A stretch of 64,000 nt of DNA from Luteimonas padinae (GTDB taxonomy: Bacteria; Pseudomonadota; Gammaproteobacteria; Xanthomonadales; Xanthomonadaceae), in contig NZ_BMZT01000010.1 in the NCBI RefSeq assembly GCF_014652935.1, positions 76,047 to 140,046 on the forward strand, read 5' to 3'. The position numbers and the translations under genes are program-made. Shown one piece after another: positions 19,862 through 33,091 of this stretch (position 1 is the stretch's first letter; each line of letters begins with the position of its first letter). The notes below the pieces were generated by a model. That model saw only the letters and a list, made by a program, of their open reading frames with translations, was not told where the DNA came from and ran no database searches.

Positions 19862-20308
19862 GTGTTGCAGGGCGAGACCGCCATCACGATCGACGACAAG
19901 GGACGGCTGGCGATTCCGACCGGCTACCGGGACATCGTCGCGTCCGATTTCGGCAACCGCCTGGTCATCACCTACAACCCGTTCGAGCGCGGCGCACTCT
20001 GGATCTATCCGCATGCCACCTGGGAAGGCGTGCGCGACAGCGTCAACAAGCTGTCCCGCCTGAAGGCCAGCAACCGCGCCATGCAGCTGAAGCTGGTGGG
20101 CGCGGCATCGGTGGTCGAGCCCGACGGCAATGGCCGCATTCCGATCCCGGCCAGCATGCGCAACGCACTCGGCATCGAGAAGAAGGCCGTGCTGCTGGGC
20201 ATGGGCGACAGGTTCGAACTCTGGAGCGAGCAGGCACATCGCGCGCAGATCGAAACGCCGCTGGGCGACGACGATCTCGGCGACGACCTGGTCGGGCTGC
20301 AGCTGTGA
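19862..20308 (+). CDS. mraZ: Transcriptional regulator MraZ
   Basis: 148 residues from the GTG at 19862, chosen because family members begin M-x-QGETAI; the longer ATG reading from 19784 would start at the predicted transcription start point. MraZ is a ring-shaped DNA-binding protein with two AbrB-like SpoVT folds ([20 protein letters not shown] and [20 protein letters not shown]) that represses its own dcw operon. First gene of the cluster; its stop overlaps the rsmH GTG. Confidence 0.93.
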   Translation: MLQGETAITIDDKGRLAIPTGYRDIVASDFGNRLVITYNPFERGALWIYPHATWEGVRDSVNKLSRLKASNRAMQLKLVGAASVVEPDGNGRIPIPASMRNALGIEKKAVLLGMGDRFELWSEQAHRAQIETPLGDDDLGDDLVGLQL

Positions 20309-21261
20309 CGGTGGGTGCCGCGGATGCCCGCTCCGCGCACCTTCCGGTCTTGTTCAAGCAGGTCATGGAAGGGCTGCGCGTGCGTGAGGACGGGACGTAC
20401 CTGGATGGCACCTTCGGCCGCGGCGGCCACGCGCGCGGCGTGCTGCAGACGCTGGGGAGTGGAGGCCGGCTGCTGGTGATGGACAAGGATCCCGACGCCA
20501 TCGCGGTCGCCGAACGCGAGTTCGGCGCGGACCCGCGCGTCTCGATCTTCCGCGGCAGCTTCGCCGCACTTGGCCGTTGGGACGCCGCCGCGTCCGGGCT
20601 CGACGGCGTGCTGTTCGACCTCGGCGTGTCCTCGCCCCAGCTCGACGTCGCAGAGCGCGGCTTCAGCTTCGGCAAGGACGGCCCGCTGGACATGCGCATG
20701 GACCCCGACTCCGGCGAGAGCGCGGCCGAGTGGCTGGCGCGCTCCTCCGCCGACGAGATCGCGGACGTGCTGTGGACCTACGGCGAGGAGCGCATGAGCC
20801 GCCGCATCGCGCGCGCCATCGTCGAGCGCCGCGCCGCGACGCCGCTGCTGCGCACCGGCCAGCTCGCCGAGCTGATCGCCTCGGTGATGCCGCGCCCCAA
20901 GGCGGGCCGCCACGAGATCCATCCGGCCACCCGCTCGTTCCAGGCCATCCGCATCCATGTCAACCAGGAGCTCGCCGACCTGGAGACCGGGCTTGCGGCC
21001 GCGCACGATGCGCTGCGCCCGGGCGGCCGGCTGGCGGTGATCAGCTTCCACTCGCTGGAGGACCGCATCGCCAAGCGCTTCATCGCCGCGCGCGCGAAAC
21101 CGCCGGCCGGCAACCGCCGCCTGCCCGAGGCCGCGCCCTTCGTGCCGAGCCTGCGGGAAGTCGGTGGCGCCGTCCGTGCCGATGCCGACGAGCTGGCCGC
21201 CAATCCGCGCGCGCGCAGCGCGGTGCTGCGCGTGGCCGAGAAGCTGGAGGCCGCGGCATGA
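20305..21261 (+). CDS. rsmH: 16S rRNA (cytosine-1402-N4)-methyltransferase
   Basis: 318 residues from the GTG at 20305 (GTGA overlap with mraZ); a second GTG at 20311 is possible. SAM-dependent methylase: [17 protein letters not shown] (SAM loop), [23 protein letters not shown] split around the catalytic region, and C-terminal [12 protein letters not shown] and [15 protein letters not shown]. Partner modification to RsmI at the same base. Overlaps ftsL by 4 bp. Confidence 0.97.
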   Translation: MTVGAADARSAHLPVLFKQVMEGLRVREDGTYLDGTFGRGGHARGVLQTLGSGGRLLVMDKDPDAIAVAEREFGADPRVSIFRGSFAALGRWDAAASGLDGVLFDLGVSSPQLDVAERGFSFGKDGPLDMRMDPDSGESAAEWLARSSADEIADVLWTYGEERMSRRIARAIVERRAATPLLRTGQLAELIASVMPRPKAGRHEIHPATRSFQAIRIHVNQELADLETGLAAAHDALRPGGRLAVISFHSLEDRIAKRFIAARAKPPAGNRRLPEAAPFVPSLREVGGAVRADADELAANPRARSAVLRVAEKLEAAA

Positions 21262-21521
21262 CCCGTTTCCTCGTCATCGTGCTGCTGGCCGCCAACGTCA
21301 TTTCCGGCATCGGCGTGGTGCAGGCGCGCCACCAGCACCGCCAGCTGTTCGTCGAGCTGACCCGGCTGGTGGACGAGCGCGACGAGCTCAACATCGACTT
21401 CGGCCGCCTGCAGCTGGAGCAGGCCACCTGGGCCGAGGCCCACCGCGTCGACCAGGTCGCGCGCGCGCGCCTGGGCATGAAGTTCCCCGAGGCCGGCGAA
21501 ATCGTGGTGGTGCAGCCATGA
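21258..21521 (+). CDS. ftsL: Cell division protein FtsL
   Basis: 87 residues; single-pass bitopic protein (membrane segment about residues 3-22, [18 protein letters not shown]) with a periplasmic coiled coil (about 25-70; [20 protein letters not shown]) that complexes with FtsB and FtsQ. Shorter cytoplasmic tail than E. coli FtsL. Overlaps rsmH and ftsI by 4 bp each. Confidence 0.93.
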   Translation: MTRFLVIVLLAANVISGIGVVQARHQHRQLFVELTRLVDERDELNIDFGRLQLEQATWAEAHRVDQVARARLGMKFPEAGEIVVVQP

Positions 21522-23332
21522 AGTTCCGTCGCGACCGCAACGGCACCGTCAGGCCCCGCGGCCGCGCGCAGTTCGACCTGCGCGGGCGGCTGAAGCTGAT
21601 CGTCGGCGTGCTCGGCGCCTGCGGCGTCATCCTGGTGGCGCGCGCGGTCGACCTGCAGCTGGTCGACAACGCCTACTACCAGCAGAAGGCCGATTCGCGC
21701 TTCCTGCGCGAGATCCCGATCCCGACCTCGCGCGGCATGATCACCGACCGCAACGGCGAGCCGCTGGCGGTGTCGTCGCCGGTGGACAGCGTCTGGGGCA
21801 ATCCGCAGGAGCTGCTCAAGCATCCCGACCGTCTGCCGGAGCTGGCCGAAGCCCTGGGCGTGCCGCTCGACCATCTCGAGCGCCGGCTGGCGCAGCGCGC
21901 GGACAAGGAATTCGTCTACCTCAAGCGCCGCATCAATCCCAGCGAGGCCGAGGCGATCCTGGCGCACAAGGTGCCCGGCGTGTTCTCGCAGCGCGAGTTC
22001 CGCCGCTTCTATCCGCAGGGCGAGGCACTGGCGCACGTGCTCGGCTTCACCAACATCGACGACGCCGGCCAGGAGGGCGTGGAGCTCGCCTTCGACGAAT
22101 GGCTGCGCGGCACGCCCGGCGCGCAGAAGGTGATCCGCGACCGCCGCGGCCGCATCGTCGAGAACGTCGACCTGGTGCGCGCCGCGCAGCCGGGCAAGGA
22201 CCTGACGCTCAGCATCGACCGCCGCGTGCAGTACCTCGCGCACCGCGAACTGCGCGCCACGCTCGAGCGCACCGGCGCCAGCGCGGGCTCGGCCGTGGTG
22301 ATGGACATCGCCACCGGCGAGATCCTCGCCATGGCCAACCTGCCCACCTACAACCCGAACGCGGTCACCGGCGAGCACCGCGATGCGCGCCGCAACCGTT
22401 CGGTCACCGACCTGATCGAGCCGGGCTCGACGATCAAGCCCATCACCGTGGCCGCGGGCCTTTCGGCGGGCGTGATCACGCCGCACACCATCTTCGACAC
22501 CAACCCGGGCTGGATCCCCAACGGCCGCTACCGCACCACCGACCACCGCAACCTCGGCGTGCTCGACACCACGGGCGTGATCACCAAGAGCTCGAACATC
22601 GGCACCTCGCGGATCGTCGAGAAGCTCGACAACGCCTACTTCCACGACTACCTCGCCAGCCTGGGCTTCGGCCGCAGCACCGGCAGCGGCTTCCCCGGCG
22701 AAGCCTCGGGCCTGCTGCCGCCGGCGGCCAACTGGAGCGGCACCAGCAAGCAGACCATGAGCTATGGCTATGGACTGTCGGTCACGCCGCTGCAGATCGC
22801 GCGCGCCTACGCCACGCTGGCCAACCACGGCCGCGCGGTGCGCCCGACCCTGGTCAAGGGCCAGCACGAGGAGCCCGAGCAGGTGATGGACGCCGGCGTG
22901 GCCGACACCGTGCTGAAGATGATGCAGACGGTCACTGAGCCCGGCGGCACCGCGATCCAGGCCGCGATCCCGGGCTACCACGTGGCCGGCAAGACCGGCA
23001 CCGCGCGCAAGGCGTCCGGAGGTGGCTACTCGCGCCGCTACGTCTCGTTCTTCGCCGGCGTGGTGCCGGTGGAGCACCCGCGCTTCTCGATGGTGGTGGT
23101 GATCGACGACCCGGATCCGGCCAAGGGCATCTACGGCGGCGCCGTGGCCGGCCCGGTGTTCCAGAAGACCATGGACGGCGCGCTGCGCCTGATGGACGTG
23201 CCGCCGGACGACATCGAGACCTGGCTGGCCGAGCAGGCGAAGCAGCAGGAAAAGGAGCGCGCGCGCACTGCGCCGCGCCAGGCCGCCGCAAGCACGGCGT
23301 CGACCGCCGCGACGACCGGAGGCCGACCGTGA
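21518..23332 (+). CDS. ftsI: Peptidoglycan D,D-transpeptidase FtsI (PBP3)
   Basis: 604 residues; septal transpeptidase, the target of PBP3-specific beta-lactams. Membrane anchor about residues 26-47, pedestal domain, then the transpeptidase with catalytic Ser304 in [14 protein letters not shown] (SxN) and KTGTARK. The positively charged N-terminus (KFRRDRNG) and the C-terminal Gln/Arg/Ala-rich tail (about 570-604) flank the domain. Overlaps ftsL (ATGA) and murE (GTGA). Forms the septal synthase with FtsW (27.4 kb). Confidence 0.97.
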   Translation: MKFRRDRNGTVRPRGRAQFDLRGRLKLIVGVLGACGVILVARAVDLQLVDNAYYQQKADSRFLREIPIPTSRGMITDRNGEPLAVSSPVDSVWGNPQELLKHPDRLPELAEALGVPLDHLERRLAQRADKEFVYLKRRINPSEAEAILAHKVPGVFSQREFRRFYPQGEALAHVLGFTNIDDAGQEGVELAFDEWLRGTPGAQKVIRDRRGRIVENVDLVRAAQPGKDLTLSIDRRVQYLAHRELRATLERTGASAGSAVVMDIATGEILAMANLPTYNPNAVTGEHRDARRNRSVTDLIEPGSTIKPITVAAGLSAGVITPHTIFDTNPGWIPNGRYRTTDHRNLGVLDTTGVITKSSNIGTSRIVEKLDNAYFHDYLASLGFGRSTGSGFPGEASGLLPPAANWSGTSKQTMSYGYGLSVTPLQIARAYATLANHGRAVRPTLVKGQHEEPEQVMDAGVADTVLKMMQTVTEPGGTAIQAAIPGYHVAGKTGTARKASGGGYSRRYVSFFAGVVPVEHPRFSMVVVIDDPDPAKGIYGGAVAGPVFQKTMDGALRLMDVPPDDIETWLAEQAKQQEKERARTAPRQAAASTASTAATTGGRP

Positions 23333-24804
23333 GCCGCCGCATGCGCCTGCGCGAACTGCTGCCCGACGTGGCCGGCGTGCCGGACGCGCTCGAGGTGTCG
23401 GGCCTGGTGCTCGACAGCCGCCAGGTGCGCGCGGGCGACGGTTTTGTCGCCATCGGCGGCTTCGGCACGCACGGGCTTCACTTCGCCGCGCAGGCGCTGG
23501 CCGACGGCGCCGCGGCCGTGATGTACGAGCCGCCGGTGCCGGCAGGCGTGCCCGCGCCGCCCGCCGGCGCGATCGCCGTGCCCGGGCTGCGTGCGCGCAT
23601 GGGCGCGATGGCCGACGCCTTCCACGGCCGGCCCTCGGCCGCGATGGCGACGGTCGCGGTGACCGGCACCAACGGCAAGACCTCCACCGTGCAGCTGCTG
23701 GCGCAGGCCTGGGAGCTGCTCGGCCGCCGCGCCGCCACCATCGGCACGCTGGGCGCGGGCCTCCACGGCGACGTGCGCCCGACCGGCTTCACCACGCCGC
23801 TGGTGCTGCAGGTGCATGAGCTGCTCGCGCAGCTGCGCGACGCCGGCGCGCAGGCGGTGGCGATGGAGACCAGTTCGCATGCGCTCGACCAGGGCCGCGT
23901 GGACGCGGTGCATTTCCAGGTCGGCGTGTTCACCAACCTCACCCGCGACCACCTCGACTACCACGGCGACATGGCGACCTACGGCGCCGCCAAGGAGCGC
24001 CTGTTCGCGGTGCCGGGCCTGGAGGCCGCGGTGGTCAACATCGACGACGGCTTCGGCCGTGCGCTGTTCGCGCGCCTGCCGGCCGGGCTGCGCCGCATCG
24101 GCACCAGCGCGCGCGGCGACGCCGACGCCGAGGTCGCCGCGTCCGGCGTCATGCTCGACGCGGCCGGCATCGCCTTCGACCTGCGCGTGGGCGCGGACAC
24201 ACTGCCCGTGCGCTCGCCGCTGCTGGGCGGCTTCAACGTCGAGAACCTGCTGGCGGTGGCCGGCGTGCTGCACGCGCAGGGCGTCGATGCCGCCGGCATC
24301 GCGCGCGCGCTGGCCAGGCTGGAGCCGATCGCCGGCCGCATGAACCGCCTCGGCGGCCACGATGGCCTGCCGCTGGTGGTGGTCGACTACTCGCACACCC
24401 CTGACGCCCTGGTGCAGGCGCTGGCGAGCGTGCGCGCGCACGCGGCCGGCCGCATCACCTGCGTGTTCGGCTGCGGCGGCGAGCGCGACCGCGGCAAGCG
24501 CCCCGAGATGGCTGCTGCGGCCGAGCAGGGCGCCGACGCCGTGGTGGTGACCGACGACAACCCGCGCGCCGAGGACGGCAACGCCATCGTCGCCGACATC
24601 ATGGCGGGCTTCAGCGATGCGTCCCGGGTCACGGTCGAGCGCGACCGCGCCGCGGCCATCACGCGCGCCATTGGCGCCGCCGGCCCCGGCGACATCGTGC
24701 TGGTCGCCGGCAAGGGCCACGAGCCCTACCAGGAGATCGACGGCGTGCGCCATCCCTTCGACGACCGCGACGTGGCGCAGCGCGCCCTCGGAGGCCGGGC
24801 ATGA
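23329..24804 (+). CDS. murE: UDP-MurNAc-tripeptide synthetase (meso-DAP adding)
   Basis: 491 residues from the GTG at 23329; the ATG at 23341 would also work. Adds the third peptide residue to UDP-MurNAc-L-Ala-D-Glu. The ATP loop is TGTNGKTS at 112-119; [13 protein letters not shown] and [12 protein letters not shown] follow. The specificity motif DNPR (residues 410-413) identifies meso-diaminopimelate rather than lysine. Overlaps ftsI and murF by 4 bp. Confidence 0.97.
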   Translation: MSRRMRLRELLPDVAGVPDALEVSGLVLDSRQVRAGDGFVAIGGFGTHGLHFAAQALADGAAAVMYEPPVPAGVPAPPAGAIAVPGLRARMGAMADAFHGRPSAAMATVAVTGTNGKTSTVQLLAQAWELLGRRAATIGTLGAGLHGDVRPTGFTTPLVLQVHELLAQLRDAGAQAVAMETSSHALDQGRVDAVHFQVGVFTNLTRDHLDYHGDMATYGAAKERLFAVPGLEAAVVNIDDGFGRALFARLPAGLRRIGTSARGDADAEVAASGVMLDAAGIAFDLRVGADTLPVRSPLLGGFNVENLLAVAGVLHAQGVDAAGIARALARLEPIAGRMNRLGGHDGLPLVVVDYSHTPDALVQALASVRAHAAGRITCVFGCGGERDRGKRPEMAAAAEQGADAVVVTDDNPRAEDGNAIVADIMAGFSDASRVTVERDRAAAITRAIGAAGPGDIVLVAGKGHEPYQEIDGVRHPFDDRDVAQRALGGRA

Positions 24805-26330
24805 AGCCGATCGCGCTCTCGCGGATCGCACAGGCCTGCAACGGCCGCCTGCACGGCGACGACGTCGTGGTCGACGCGGTCGTGAGTGACAGCCGCACGC
24901 TGGCCCCGGTGGGCGCGCCGCTGTTCGTCGCGATCGCCGGCGAGAATTTCGACGGCCACGCGCACGTCGCCGCGGCCGCCGCCAGTGGCGCAGCGGCGGC
25001 GCTGGTGTCGCGCGTGGTCGACGCACCGCTGCCCCAGGTCGTGGTCGGCGATACCGTCGAAGCGCTGGGTTCGCTCGCGCGGACGCTGCAGGCCGCGCGC
25101 GTGGCGCAGTCGGTGGTCGCCATCACCGGCAGCAACGGCAAGACCAGCGTCAAGGAGCTCACGCTCTCGATCCTCCGCCGGTTCGCCTCCGTGGTCGCCA
25201 GCCCCGGCAACCGCAACAACGAGATCGGCCTGCCTCTGGCGATCATCGATGCCGACGACGCGGCGCGCTTCGCGGTGTACGAGATGGGCGCCGGCAAGCC
25301 GGGCGACATCGCCTATCTCGCGGGCATCGCCTCGCCGCGCGTGGCGCTGGTCAACAACATCGCGCCGGCGCATCTCGAGCGCATGGGAACCATCGCCAAT
25401 GTCGCCGGCGTCAAGGGCGCGATCTACGACGCGCTGCCGGCCGACGGCACCGCGGTGGTCAATGCCGACGACGCGTTCGCCTCGTTCTTCGCCGAGCGCG
25501 CGCACGGCCGCCGGATCCTCCGCTTCGGCTTCGGGCCGCGCGCCGACGTGCGCGTGCGCGACCTCGTGCTGCGCGAGGATGGCAGCGACTTCGTGCTGGA
25601 GACGCCGGCAGGCGAGGCCGCCGTGTCGCTGGCGCTGCCCGGACGGCACAACGTCGCCAATGCCATGGCGGCGGCGGCACTGGCTCTGGCCTGCGACGCG
25701 CCGCTGGCTGCGATCGCCGAGGGGCTCACTCTGGCGCGGCCGGTGCAGGGCCGCCTGGTGCGCCACCGCCTGCCGGGCGCGTGGCTGGTGGACGACAGCT
25801 ACAACGCCAATCCGGGCTCGCTGGCCGCGGCCATCGACACCCTGGCCACGGCCAGCGGCGGTGGCTGGCTGGTGCTGGGCGACATGCGCGAGCTGGGCGA
25901 CGAAGCACAAGCGCTGCACGCGGCCGCCGGCCGCCGCGCGCGCGAGGCTGGCGTGGCGCGGCTGTTCGCGCTGGGCGCGCTGGCGGCGAAGGCGGCGGAG
26001 GCCTTTGGCGAAGGCGGCGAAGTGTTCGCGTCGCACGAAGCGCTGGCCGCTGCTGTGGGAGCGGCTATAGCCGCGATCGCCGTGCCGCGGATGCCGGCTG
26101 CCGACGATGCCCCGGTCGCGGCTGTAGCCGCTCCTACAGGGGCAGTTCGTCCGGCCGCAGGGGCAGGTGGACCGGCCACGGAGGCAGATCGTCCGGCCGC
26201 AGGGGCAGGTCGATCGGGCGCAGAGGCGGTCGCGCCGGTGCCCACGGTGCTGGTGAAGGGTTCGCGCGGCAGCGCGATGGATCGCGTGGTCCGCGCGCTT
26301 CTTGAAGGAGTCGACACCGATGCTGCTTGA
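24801..26330 (+). CDS. murF: UDP-MurNAc-tripeptide D-Ala-D-Ala ligase with REP-derived C-terminal insertion
   Basis: 509 residues, about 50 more than usual. Adds D-Ala-D-Ala (from Ddl, 30.2 kb) to complete the pentapeptide. ATP loop TGSNGKTS (about 109-116), [20 protein letters not shown], and [11 protein letters not shown] are all present, so the catalytic core looks intact. Residues about 418-479, between the helix ending HEALAAAVG and the conserved C-terminal strand [15 protein letters not shown], consist of a translated REP pair (GAAIAAIA and VAAVAAPTG) plus four tandem 7-residue units (RPAAGAG type). The insertion is in frame and falls in a surface loop between conserved elements. ATGA overlap with murE; mraY begins inside its last codons (11-bp overlap). 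Confidence 0.95.
   Translation: MKPIALSRIAQACNGRLHGDDVVVDAVVSDSRTLAPVGAPLFVAIAGENFDGHAHVAAAAASGAAAALVSRVVDAPLPQVVVGDTVEALGSLARTLQAARVAQSVVAITGSNGKTSVKELTLSILRRFASVVASPGNRNNEIGLPLAIIDADDAARFAVYEMGAGKPGDIAYLAGIASPRVALVNNIAPAHLERMGTIANVAGVKGAIYDALPADGTAVVNADDAFASFFAERAHGRRILRFGFGPRADVRVRDLVLREDGSDFVLETPAGEAAVSLALPGRHNVANAMAAAALALACDAPLAAIAEGLTLARPVQGRLVRHRLPGAWLVDDSYNANPGSLAAAIDTLATASGGGWLVLGDMRELGDEAQALHAAAGRRAREAGVARLFALGALAAKAAEAFGEGGEVFASHEALAAAVGAAIAAIAVPRMPAADDAPVAAVAAPTGAVRPAAGAGGPATEADRPAAGAGRSGAEAVAPVPTVLVKGSRGSAMDRVVRALLEGVDTDAA
26054..26138. repeat. REP pair (G-type) inside murF
   Basis: Forward copy 26054-26077 (TGTGGGAGCGGCTATAGCCG) and inverted copy 26114-26138 (GGTCGCGGCTGTAGCCGCTC), both within the murF reading frame and translated without stops. 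In the intergenic copies the head is TGTAGGAG; here the forward head reads TGTGGGAG, which changes the GTAG tetranucleotide. Confidence 0.85.
26148..26231 (+). repeat. 21-bp tandem repeat, 4 units, in murF
   Basis: Units at 26148, 26169, 26190 and 26211. Units 1 and 3 are identical (CGTCCGGCCGCAGGGGCAGG then T); 2 and 4 are diverged. They encode [28 protein letters not shown]. Immediately 3' of the murF REP pair. Confidence 0.85.
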
Positions 26331-27404
26331 ACTCACCCGCTGGCTGCAGCAGCTCGAAGGCCTGTTCGGCCTGTTCGGCTACCTGACCTTCCGCGGCATC
26401 CTCGCGGCCCTGACCTCGCTGGCGCTGTCGCTGTGGTGGGGCCCGGCGGTGATCCGCAAGCTCGCCCAGTACAAGGGCGGCCAGCCGATCCGCCAGGACG
26501 GCCCGCAGACGCACTTCTCCAAGGCCGGCACGCCGACCATGGGCGGCGGCCTGATCCTGATCACGGTGCTGGCCGCGGTGCTGCTGTGGGGCGACCTGCG
26601 CAACAAGTATGTGTGGGTGGTGCTGGCGGTGATGGTGGCCTTCGGCGCCATCGGCTGGTGGGACGACTGGATCAAGATCGTCAAGCGCGACCCCAACGGC
26701 ATGCGCTCGCGCACCAAGTACGCGCTGCAGTCGCTGTTCGGGCTCGCGGTCGGCCTGTTCCTGTGGTTCAGCGCCGACACGCCGGTGGCGACCACCTTCT
26801 ACATCCCGTTCTTCAAGGCGGTGGCGCTGCCGCTGGCGGGCGTTTCGTTCGTGGCGATCGCCTACTTCTGGATCGTCGGCTTCTCCAATGCGGTGAACCT
26901 GACCGACGGCCTCGACGGCCTGGCGATCATGCCCACGGTGCTGGTGGCCTGCGCGCTGGGCGTGTTCGCCTATGCCTCGGGCCACGCGCAGTTCGCCGAA
27001 TACCTGCAGATCCCGCGCGTGCCCGGGGCCGGCGAGCTGGTGATCATCTGCGCCGCAATCGCGGGCGCGGGCCTGGGCTTCCTGTGGTTCAACACCTATC
27101 CGGCGATGGTGTTCATGGGCGACATCGGCGCGCTGGCGCTGGGCGCGGTGCTCGGCACCATCGCCGTGATCGTGCGCCAGGAACTCGTGCTGGTGGTGAT
27201 GGGCGGCATCTTCGTCATCGAGACGCTGTCGGTGATGATCCAGGTGGCCAGCTTCAAGCTCACCGGCAAGCGCGTGTTCCGCATGGCGCCCATCCACCAC
27301 CACTTCGAGCTAAAAGGCTGGCCGGAGCCGCGCGTGATCGTGCGCTTCTGGATCATCTCCGTGATCCTCGTGCTGGTCGGGCTGGCCACGTTGAAGGTGC
27401 GCTG

Positions 27405-27405
<1 letters not shown>
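26320..27405 (+). CDS. mraY: Phospho-N-acetylmuramoyl-pentapeptide-transferase
   Basis: 361 residues, about ten membrane helices. Transfers phospho-MurNAc-pentapeptide to undecaprenyl phosphate, making lipid I. Signature blocks: [32 protein letters not shown] (metal-binding aspartates), [17 protein letters not shown], and [15 protein letters not shown]. The ATG at 26320 has GAAGGAG at 26304-26310 inside the murF end. Its stop overlaps ftsW directly; the murD gene that follows mraY in E. coli is not here. Confidence 0.97.
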
Positions 27406-28711
<1,306 letters not shown>

Positions 28712-28715
<4 letters not shown>

Positions 28716-30166
28716 TCCGTCGCCTCCACGACACCCACGGCGTGCCGATGGCCGACTTCGCGCGGCGGCACTCGCGCGTGCACTTCATCGGCATCGGCGG
28801 CACCGGCATGAGCGGCATCGCCGAAGTGCTGTGCACGCTGGGCTACCAGGTGTCGGGCTCGGACATGGCCGACAGTGCGGTCACGCGCCGACTTGCCGCC
28901 CTCGGCGCCACCGTGCACCGTGGCCACGCCGCCGCGAACGTGCTGGGTACCGACTGCGTGGTGGTGTCGAGCGCGATCCGGCCCGACAACCCCGAGCTGA
29001 TGGAGGCGCGCGCGCAGCGCATCCCGGTGGTGCCGCGCGCCGAGATGCTGGCCGAGCTGATGCGCTTCCGCCGCGGCGTGGCCGTTGCCGGCACGCACGG
29101 CAAGACCACCACCACCTCGCTGCTGGCAAGCGTGCTGGCCGAGGGCGGCCTCGATCCGACCTTCGTCATCGGCGGCAAGCTGCTGGCCGCCGGCGCCAAC
29201 GCGCGCCTGGGCGGCGGCGACTGGCTGGTGGCCGAGGCCGACGAGAGCGACGGCAGCTTCCTGCGCCTGAACCCGCTGGTGGCCATCGTCACCAACATCG
29301 ACGTCGACCACCTGGAGAACTACGGCGGCGACTTCGCGCGCGTGCAGCAGGCCTTCTCCGAATTCCTGCACCGGCTGCCGTTCTACGGCCTGGCGGTGCT
29401 GTGCATCGACGATCCCGAGGTCGCGGCGCTGGCCGGTGCGGTGTCGCGCCATGTCATGACCTACGGCTTCCATGCCGACGCCGACGTGCGCGCCGAGAAC
29501 GTGCGCCAGGACGGCCCGACCATGCACTTCGACCTCGTGCTTCCCGACGCCTCCGCCACGCCGATGGAGCTGGCGATGCCGGGCCGCCACAACGTGCAGA
29601 ACGCGCTCGCCGCCGCCGCCGTGGCCTGGGAGCTGGGCGTCAAGCCCGCCGCCATCCGCGCCGCGCTGGCGAAGTTCGAGGGCGTCGGGCGCCGCTTCAA
29701 CCGCCTCGCCGAGCTCACCACCGCGCGCGGCGCCACCGTGCAGCTGGTCGACGACTACGGCCACCATCCGCGCGAACTGGCCGCGGTGTTCGCCGCCGCG
29801 CGCGGCGGCTGGCCCGACAGGCGTCTGGTTGTCGCCTTCCAGCCGCACCGCTACAGCCGCACCCGCGACCTGCTCGACGACTTCGCCGGGGTGCTGTCCG
29901 ACGTCGACGCGCTGGTGCTGACCGAGGTCTATCCGGCCGGCGAACAGCCGCTGCCCAACGCCGATGCGCGCGCGCTGGCGCGTGCGATCCGCGCCCGCGG
30001 CCGCATCGACCCCGTGGTCGTGAACGGCCCCGGCGATCTGCGCGAGTTGCTGCCCGACATCCTCGAGGACGGCGACCTGCTGCTGGTGATGGGCGCCGGC
30101 GACATCGGCCACGTCTCGCAGAGCCTGGCCACCGAGGGCTTCCCGGCTGCAGGAGAGGGCGCATGA
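28712..30166 (+). CDS. murC: UDP-N-acetylmuramate--L-alanine ligase
   Basis: 484 residues; adds L-Ala to UDP-MurNAc. N-terminal nucleotide-binding [12 protein letters not shown] (27-38), ATP loop [10 protein letters not shown] (127-136), [27 protein letters not shown], and [11 protein letters not shown] with [15 protein letters not shown] at 28712 (ATGA overlap with ftsW) preferred over Met-13, because the arginine-rich leader MIRRLHD resembles other gammaproteobacterial MurC starts. Directly following ftsW without murG is unusual for a gammaproteobacterial dcw cluster. Confidence 0.97.
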
Positions 30167-31101
30167 GCATGTCGCTTCCACCGCCGCGCGTGACCGACCC
30201 CGCCGCCTTCGGCCGCGTGGCCGTGCTGTTGGGCGGCGACACCAGCGAGCGCGAGGTGTCGCTGGACTCCGGCGCGGGCGTGCTCGAGGCGCTGCGCTCG
30301 CGCGGCGTCGACGCACAGCCCGTCGACGGCGTGCCGGCGCTGCTGGCCGCGCTGCAGGCCGGGCGCTTCGACCGCGTCTTCAACATCCTCCACGGCGGCG
30401 CCGGCGAGAACGGCACCGTGCAGGGCCTGCTCGACGCGCTGGGCGTGCCGTACACCGGCTCGGGCGTGCTCGGCAGCGCGCTGACCATGGACAAGATCCG
30501 CACCAAGCAGGTGTGGCTGTCCGAAGGCCTGCCCACGCCGCGCTACGAGCGCCTGGCGAAGGGCGCCGACCTCCGTGCCGCGGCCGCGCGCCTGGGCTAC
30601 CCGGTGTTCGTGAAGCCGTCGTCCGAAGGCTCCAGCGTCGGCGTGTTCCGCGTGCTGTCGGAGGCCGACCTCGCGCCGGCCATCGAGTTCGCCTCGCGCT
30701 ACGACGGCGAGCTGCTCATGGAGCAGATGGTGCGCGGCGACGAACTGACCGTCGGCATCCTCGGCGACATCGCGCTGCCGTCGATCCGCATCGTGCCCGC
30801 GGGCGAGTGGTACGACTACCACGCCAAGTACGTCGCCGAGGACACGCAGTACCTGTGCCCGGGCCTGGACGGTGAGGACGAGGCGGCGATCCGCGACCTG
30901 GCCCTGCGCGCCTTCCGCGCCGCCGCCTGCAGCGGCTGGGGCCGGGTGGACGTGATGCGCGACCGCGAGCGCGGCCTGCAGCTGATCGAGGTGAACACCG
31001 CGCCGGGCATGACCAGCCACTCGCTGGTACCCAAGGCCGCGGCGCAGCTGGGATGCGACTACGCCGGGCTGTGCTGGCGCGTGCTGGAGCAGACGCTGTG
31101 A
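30163..31101 (+). CDS. ddl: D-alanine--D-alanine ligase
   Basis: 312 residues, DdlB type. ATP-grasp enzyme making the dipeptide used by MurF. Blocks: [72 protein letters not shown], and [19 protein letters not shown]. The family's usual GGxSAEREVSL reads [11 protein letters not shown] here, a mild variation. Overlaps murC (ATGA) and ftsQ (GTGA). Confidence 0.97.
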   Translation: MSMSLPPPRVTDPAAFGRVAVLLGGDTSEREVSLDSGAGVLEALRSRGVDAQPVDGVPALLAALQAGRFDRVFNILHGGAGENGTVQGLLDALGVPYTGSGVLGSALTMDKIRTKQVWLSEGLPTPRYERLAKGADLRAAAARLGYPVFVKPSSEGSSVGVFRVLSEADLAPAIEFASRYDGELLMEQMVRGDELTVGILGDIALPSIRIVPAGEWYDYHAKYVAEDTQYLCPGLDGEDEAAIRDLALRAFRAAACSGWGRVDVMRDRERGLQLIEVNTAPGMTSHSLVPKAAAQLGCDYAGLCWRVLEQTL

Positions 31102-31805
31102 ACGCGCTGGCCCGCATCCTCGCCTGGGCACTCGCGGTGGCGCTGGTGGCGCTGCCGGTGGTGGCCGTGGTCCAAGGCTGGATCGGCGCCGAGCGCTGGC
31201 CGCTGCGCACGCTGCGCATCAACGACAACCTGCAGCAGGTCGATCCCGACGTGGTGCGCGAGGCCGTGCTGCCCTACGCGCGGCAGGGCTTCTTCGCCGT
31301 GCGCCTGGACGAGGCCCGCGCGGCCGTCGCGCGCCTGCCCTGGGTCGAGCAGGCCGAGGTCTCCAAGCGCTGGCCGGACGTGCTCGAAGTGCGCGTCAGC
31401 GAGCACCGTCCGTATGCGCGCTGGGGCGACGAGCGCCTGCTGTCGCAGCAGGGTCGCGTGTTCCCGGCCGGCGACGTCGACGTGCCCCAGGGGCTGCCGC
31501 TGCTGCATGGTCCCGACGGCCGCGTCGAGGACGTGGTCGAGCTCTACCAGGAGGCCAGCAGCCTGTTCGCCCCGGCCGGCTACGGCGTGCGCGCGCTGCT
31601 GCTCGACAACCGCGGCAGCTGGGCGATGGTCCTCTCCAACGGCACCGAGGTGGTCATCGGCAGCCACCAGGCCCGCATCCGCATGGCGCGCTTCGCCCGG
31701 CTGCTGCCGCAGCTGCTGCAGCAGAAGCAGCTGCCGCTGTCGCGTGCCGACCTCCGATACACGAATGGCTTCGCCCTGACCTGGGCCGAGGAAAGCACTG
31801 CATGA
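31098..31805 (+). CDS. ftsQ: Cell division protein FtsQ
   Basis: 235 residues from the GTG at 31098. Short cytoplasmic tail, one membrane helix (about 8-26), POTRA domain (about 32-105; [18 protein letters not shown]... [22 protein letters not shown]) and beta domain with the FtsQ-specific AARWG-like [10 protein letters not shown]. Bridges FtsB/FtsL in the periplasm. Overlaps ddl and ftsA by 4 bp. Confidence 0.95.
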   Translation: MNALARILAWALAVALVALPVVAVVQGWIGAERWPLRTLRINDNLQQVDPDVVREAVLPYARQGFFAVRLDEARAAVARLPWVEQAEVSKRWPDVLEVRVSEHRPYARWGDERLLSQQGRVFPAGDVDVPQGLPLLHGPDGRVEDVVELYQEASSLFAPAGYGVRALLLDNRGSWAMVLSNGTEVVIGSHQARIRMARFARLLPQLLQQKQLPLSRADLRYTNGFALTWAEESTA

Positions 31806-33037
31806 ACCGCAAAGGCGACAAGGCCCTGATCGTCGGCCTCGATATCGGCACCTCCAAGGTGGTGGCCCTGGTGGGCGAGTACTCGCCGGGCAACCCGATC
31901 GAGGTGATCGGCATCGGCAGCCACGAATCGCGCGGGCTCAAGCGCGGCGTGGTCGTGGACATCGAATCCACGGTGCAGTCGATCCAGCGCGCGATCGAGG
32001 AGGCGGAGCTGATGGCCGGCTGCGACATCCGCTCGGTCTACGCCTCGATCTCGGGCAGCCACGTGCAGTGCAAGAACTCGCCCGGCATCGTGCCGATCCG
32101 CGACGGCGAGGTCACCTGGAGCGACCTCGACCGCGTGCTCGACGCCGCCAAGGCCGTCGCCATCCCGGCGGACCAGAAGATCCTGCATGCGATCCCGCGC
32201 GAGTACGTGCTCGACGACTCGCAGGAAGGCATCCGCAATCCCGTCGGCATGACCGGCGTGCGCCTGGAGGTGCACGCGCACCTGGTGGTCTGCGCGCAGT
32301 CGGCCGCGGCCAACATCTCGAAGTGCGTGCAGCGCTGCGACCTGCAGATCGACGACCTGGTGCTGTCCTCGCTGGCCTCCAGCACCGCGGTGCTGACCAG
32401 CGACGAGCGCGAACTGGGCGTGGTGATGGTCGACATCGGCGCCGGCACGACCGATCTCGCCGTGTTCGTTCAGGGCGCGATCTGCCACACCTCAAGCCTG
32501 CCGATCGCCGGCGACAAGGTCACCGAGGACATCGCGCACATGCTGCGCACGCCCACGCCGGAAGCCGAGCAGATCAAGGTGCGCTACGCCTGCGCGCTGG
32601 CGCAGCTGGCCACCAGCGAGGAGTCGATCCAGGTGCCGTCGGTGGGCGACCGTCCGCCGCGGCGCCTGCCGCGCCAGTCGCTGGCGCAGGCCGTGCAGGC
32701 CCGCTACGAGGAGATCTTCGAGATGGTGCAGGCCGAACTGCGCCGCTCGGGCTTCGAGCAGCACGTGCGCGCCGGCATGGTGCTGACCGGCGGCGCCGCG
32801 AAGATGGAAGGCGTGGTGGAACTGGCCGAGGAAATGCTGCAGATGCCGGTGCGCGTGGGCATCCCGCAGCACGTCACCGGCCTGGGCGAAGTGGTCAACA
32901 ACCCGGTGCACGCCACCGGCGTCGGCCTGCTGCTGATGGGCAGCCAGATCGAGCACCCGCGCCGCCCGGTGCTCCCCACCGGCCGCGCGGGCAGCGTGCT
33001 CAAGAAGCTCAAGACCTGGTTCCAGGGAGAGTTCTGA
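31802..33037 (+). CDS. ftsA: Cell division protein FtsA
   Basis: 411 residues; actin-like membrane tether for FtsZ. Phosphate-1 loop [16 protein letters not shown], 1C domain, phosphate-2 [15 protein letters not shown], adenosine motif [12 protein letters not shown]. The C-terminal amphipathic membrane-targeting helix reads [13 protein letters not shown]. Overlaps ftsQ (ATGA); separated from ftsZ by 161 bp containing a REP copy. Confidence 0.97.
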   Translation: MNRKGDKALIVGLDIGTSKVVALVGEYSPGNPIEVIGIGSHESRGLKRGVVVDIESTVQSIQRAIEEAELMAGCDIRSVYASISGSHVQCKNSPGIVPIRDGEVTWSDLDRVLDAAKAVAIPADQKILHAIPREYVLDDSQEGIRNPVGMTGVRLEVHAHLVVCAQSAAANISKCVQRCDLQIDDLVLSSLASSTAVLTSDERELGVVMVDIGAGTTDLAVFVQGAICHTSSLPIAGDKVTEDIAHMLRTPTPEAEQIKVRYACALAQLATSEESIQVPSVGDRPPRRLPRQSLAQAVQARYEEIFEMVQAELRRSGFEQHVRAGMVLTGGAAKMEGVVELAEEMLQMPVRVGIPQHVTGLGEVVNNPVHATGVGLLLMGSQIEHPRRPVLPTGRAGSVLKKLKTWFQGEF

Positions 33038-33066
33038 CATGCAGGCCCCGGGCTTCCAGCCACCCC

Positions 33067-33091
33067 TGTGGGAGCAGCTACAGCTGCGACC
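33067..33091 (+). repeat. Single REP copy (A-type) between ftsA and ftsZ
   Basis: Head TGTGGGAGC, palindrome AGCTACAGCT, tail GCGACC. No inverted partner nearby. It lies in what should be ftsZ leader RNA. The rest of the gap (to 33180) is AC-rich with no clear promoter. Confidence 0.75.
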
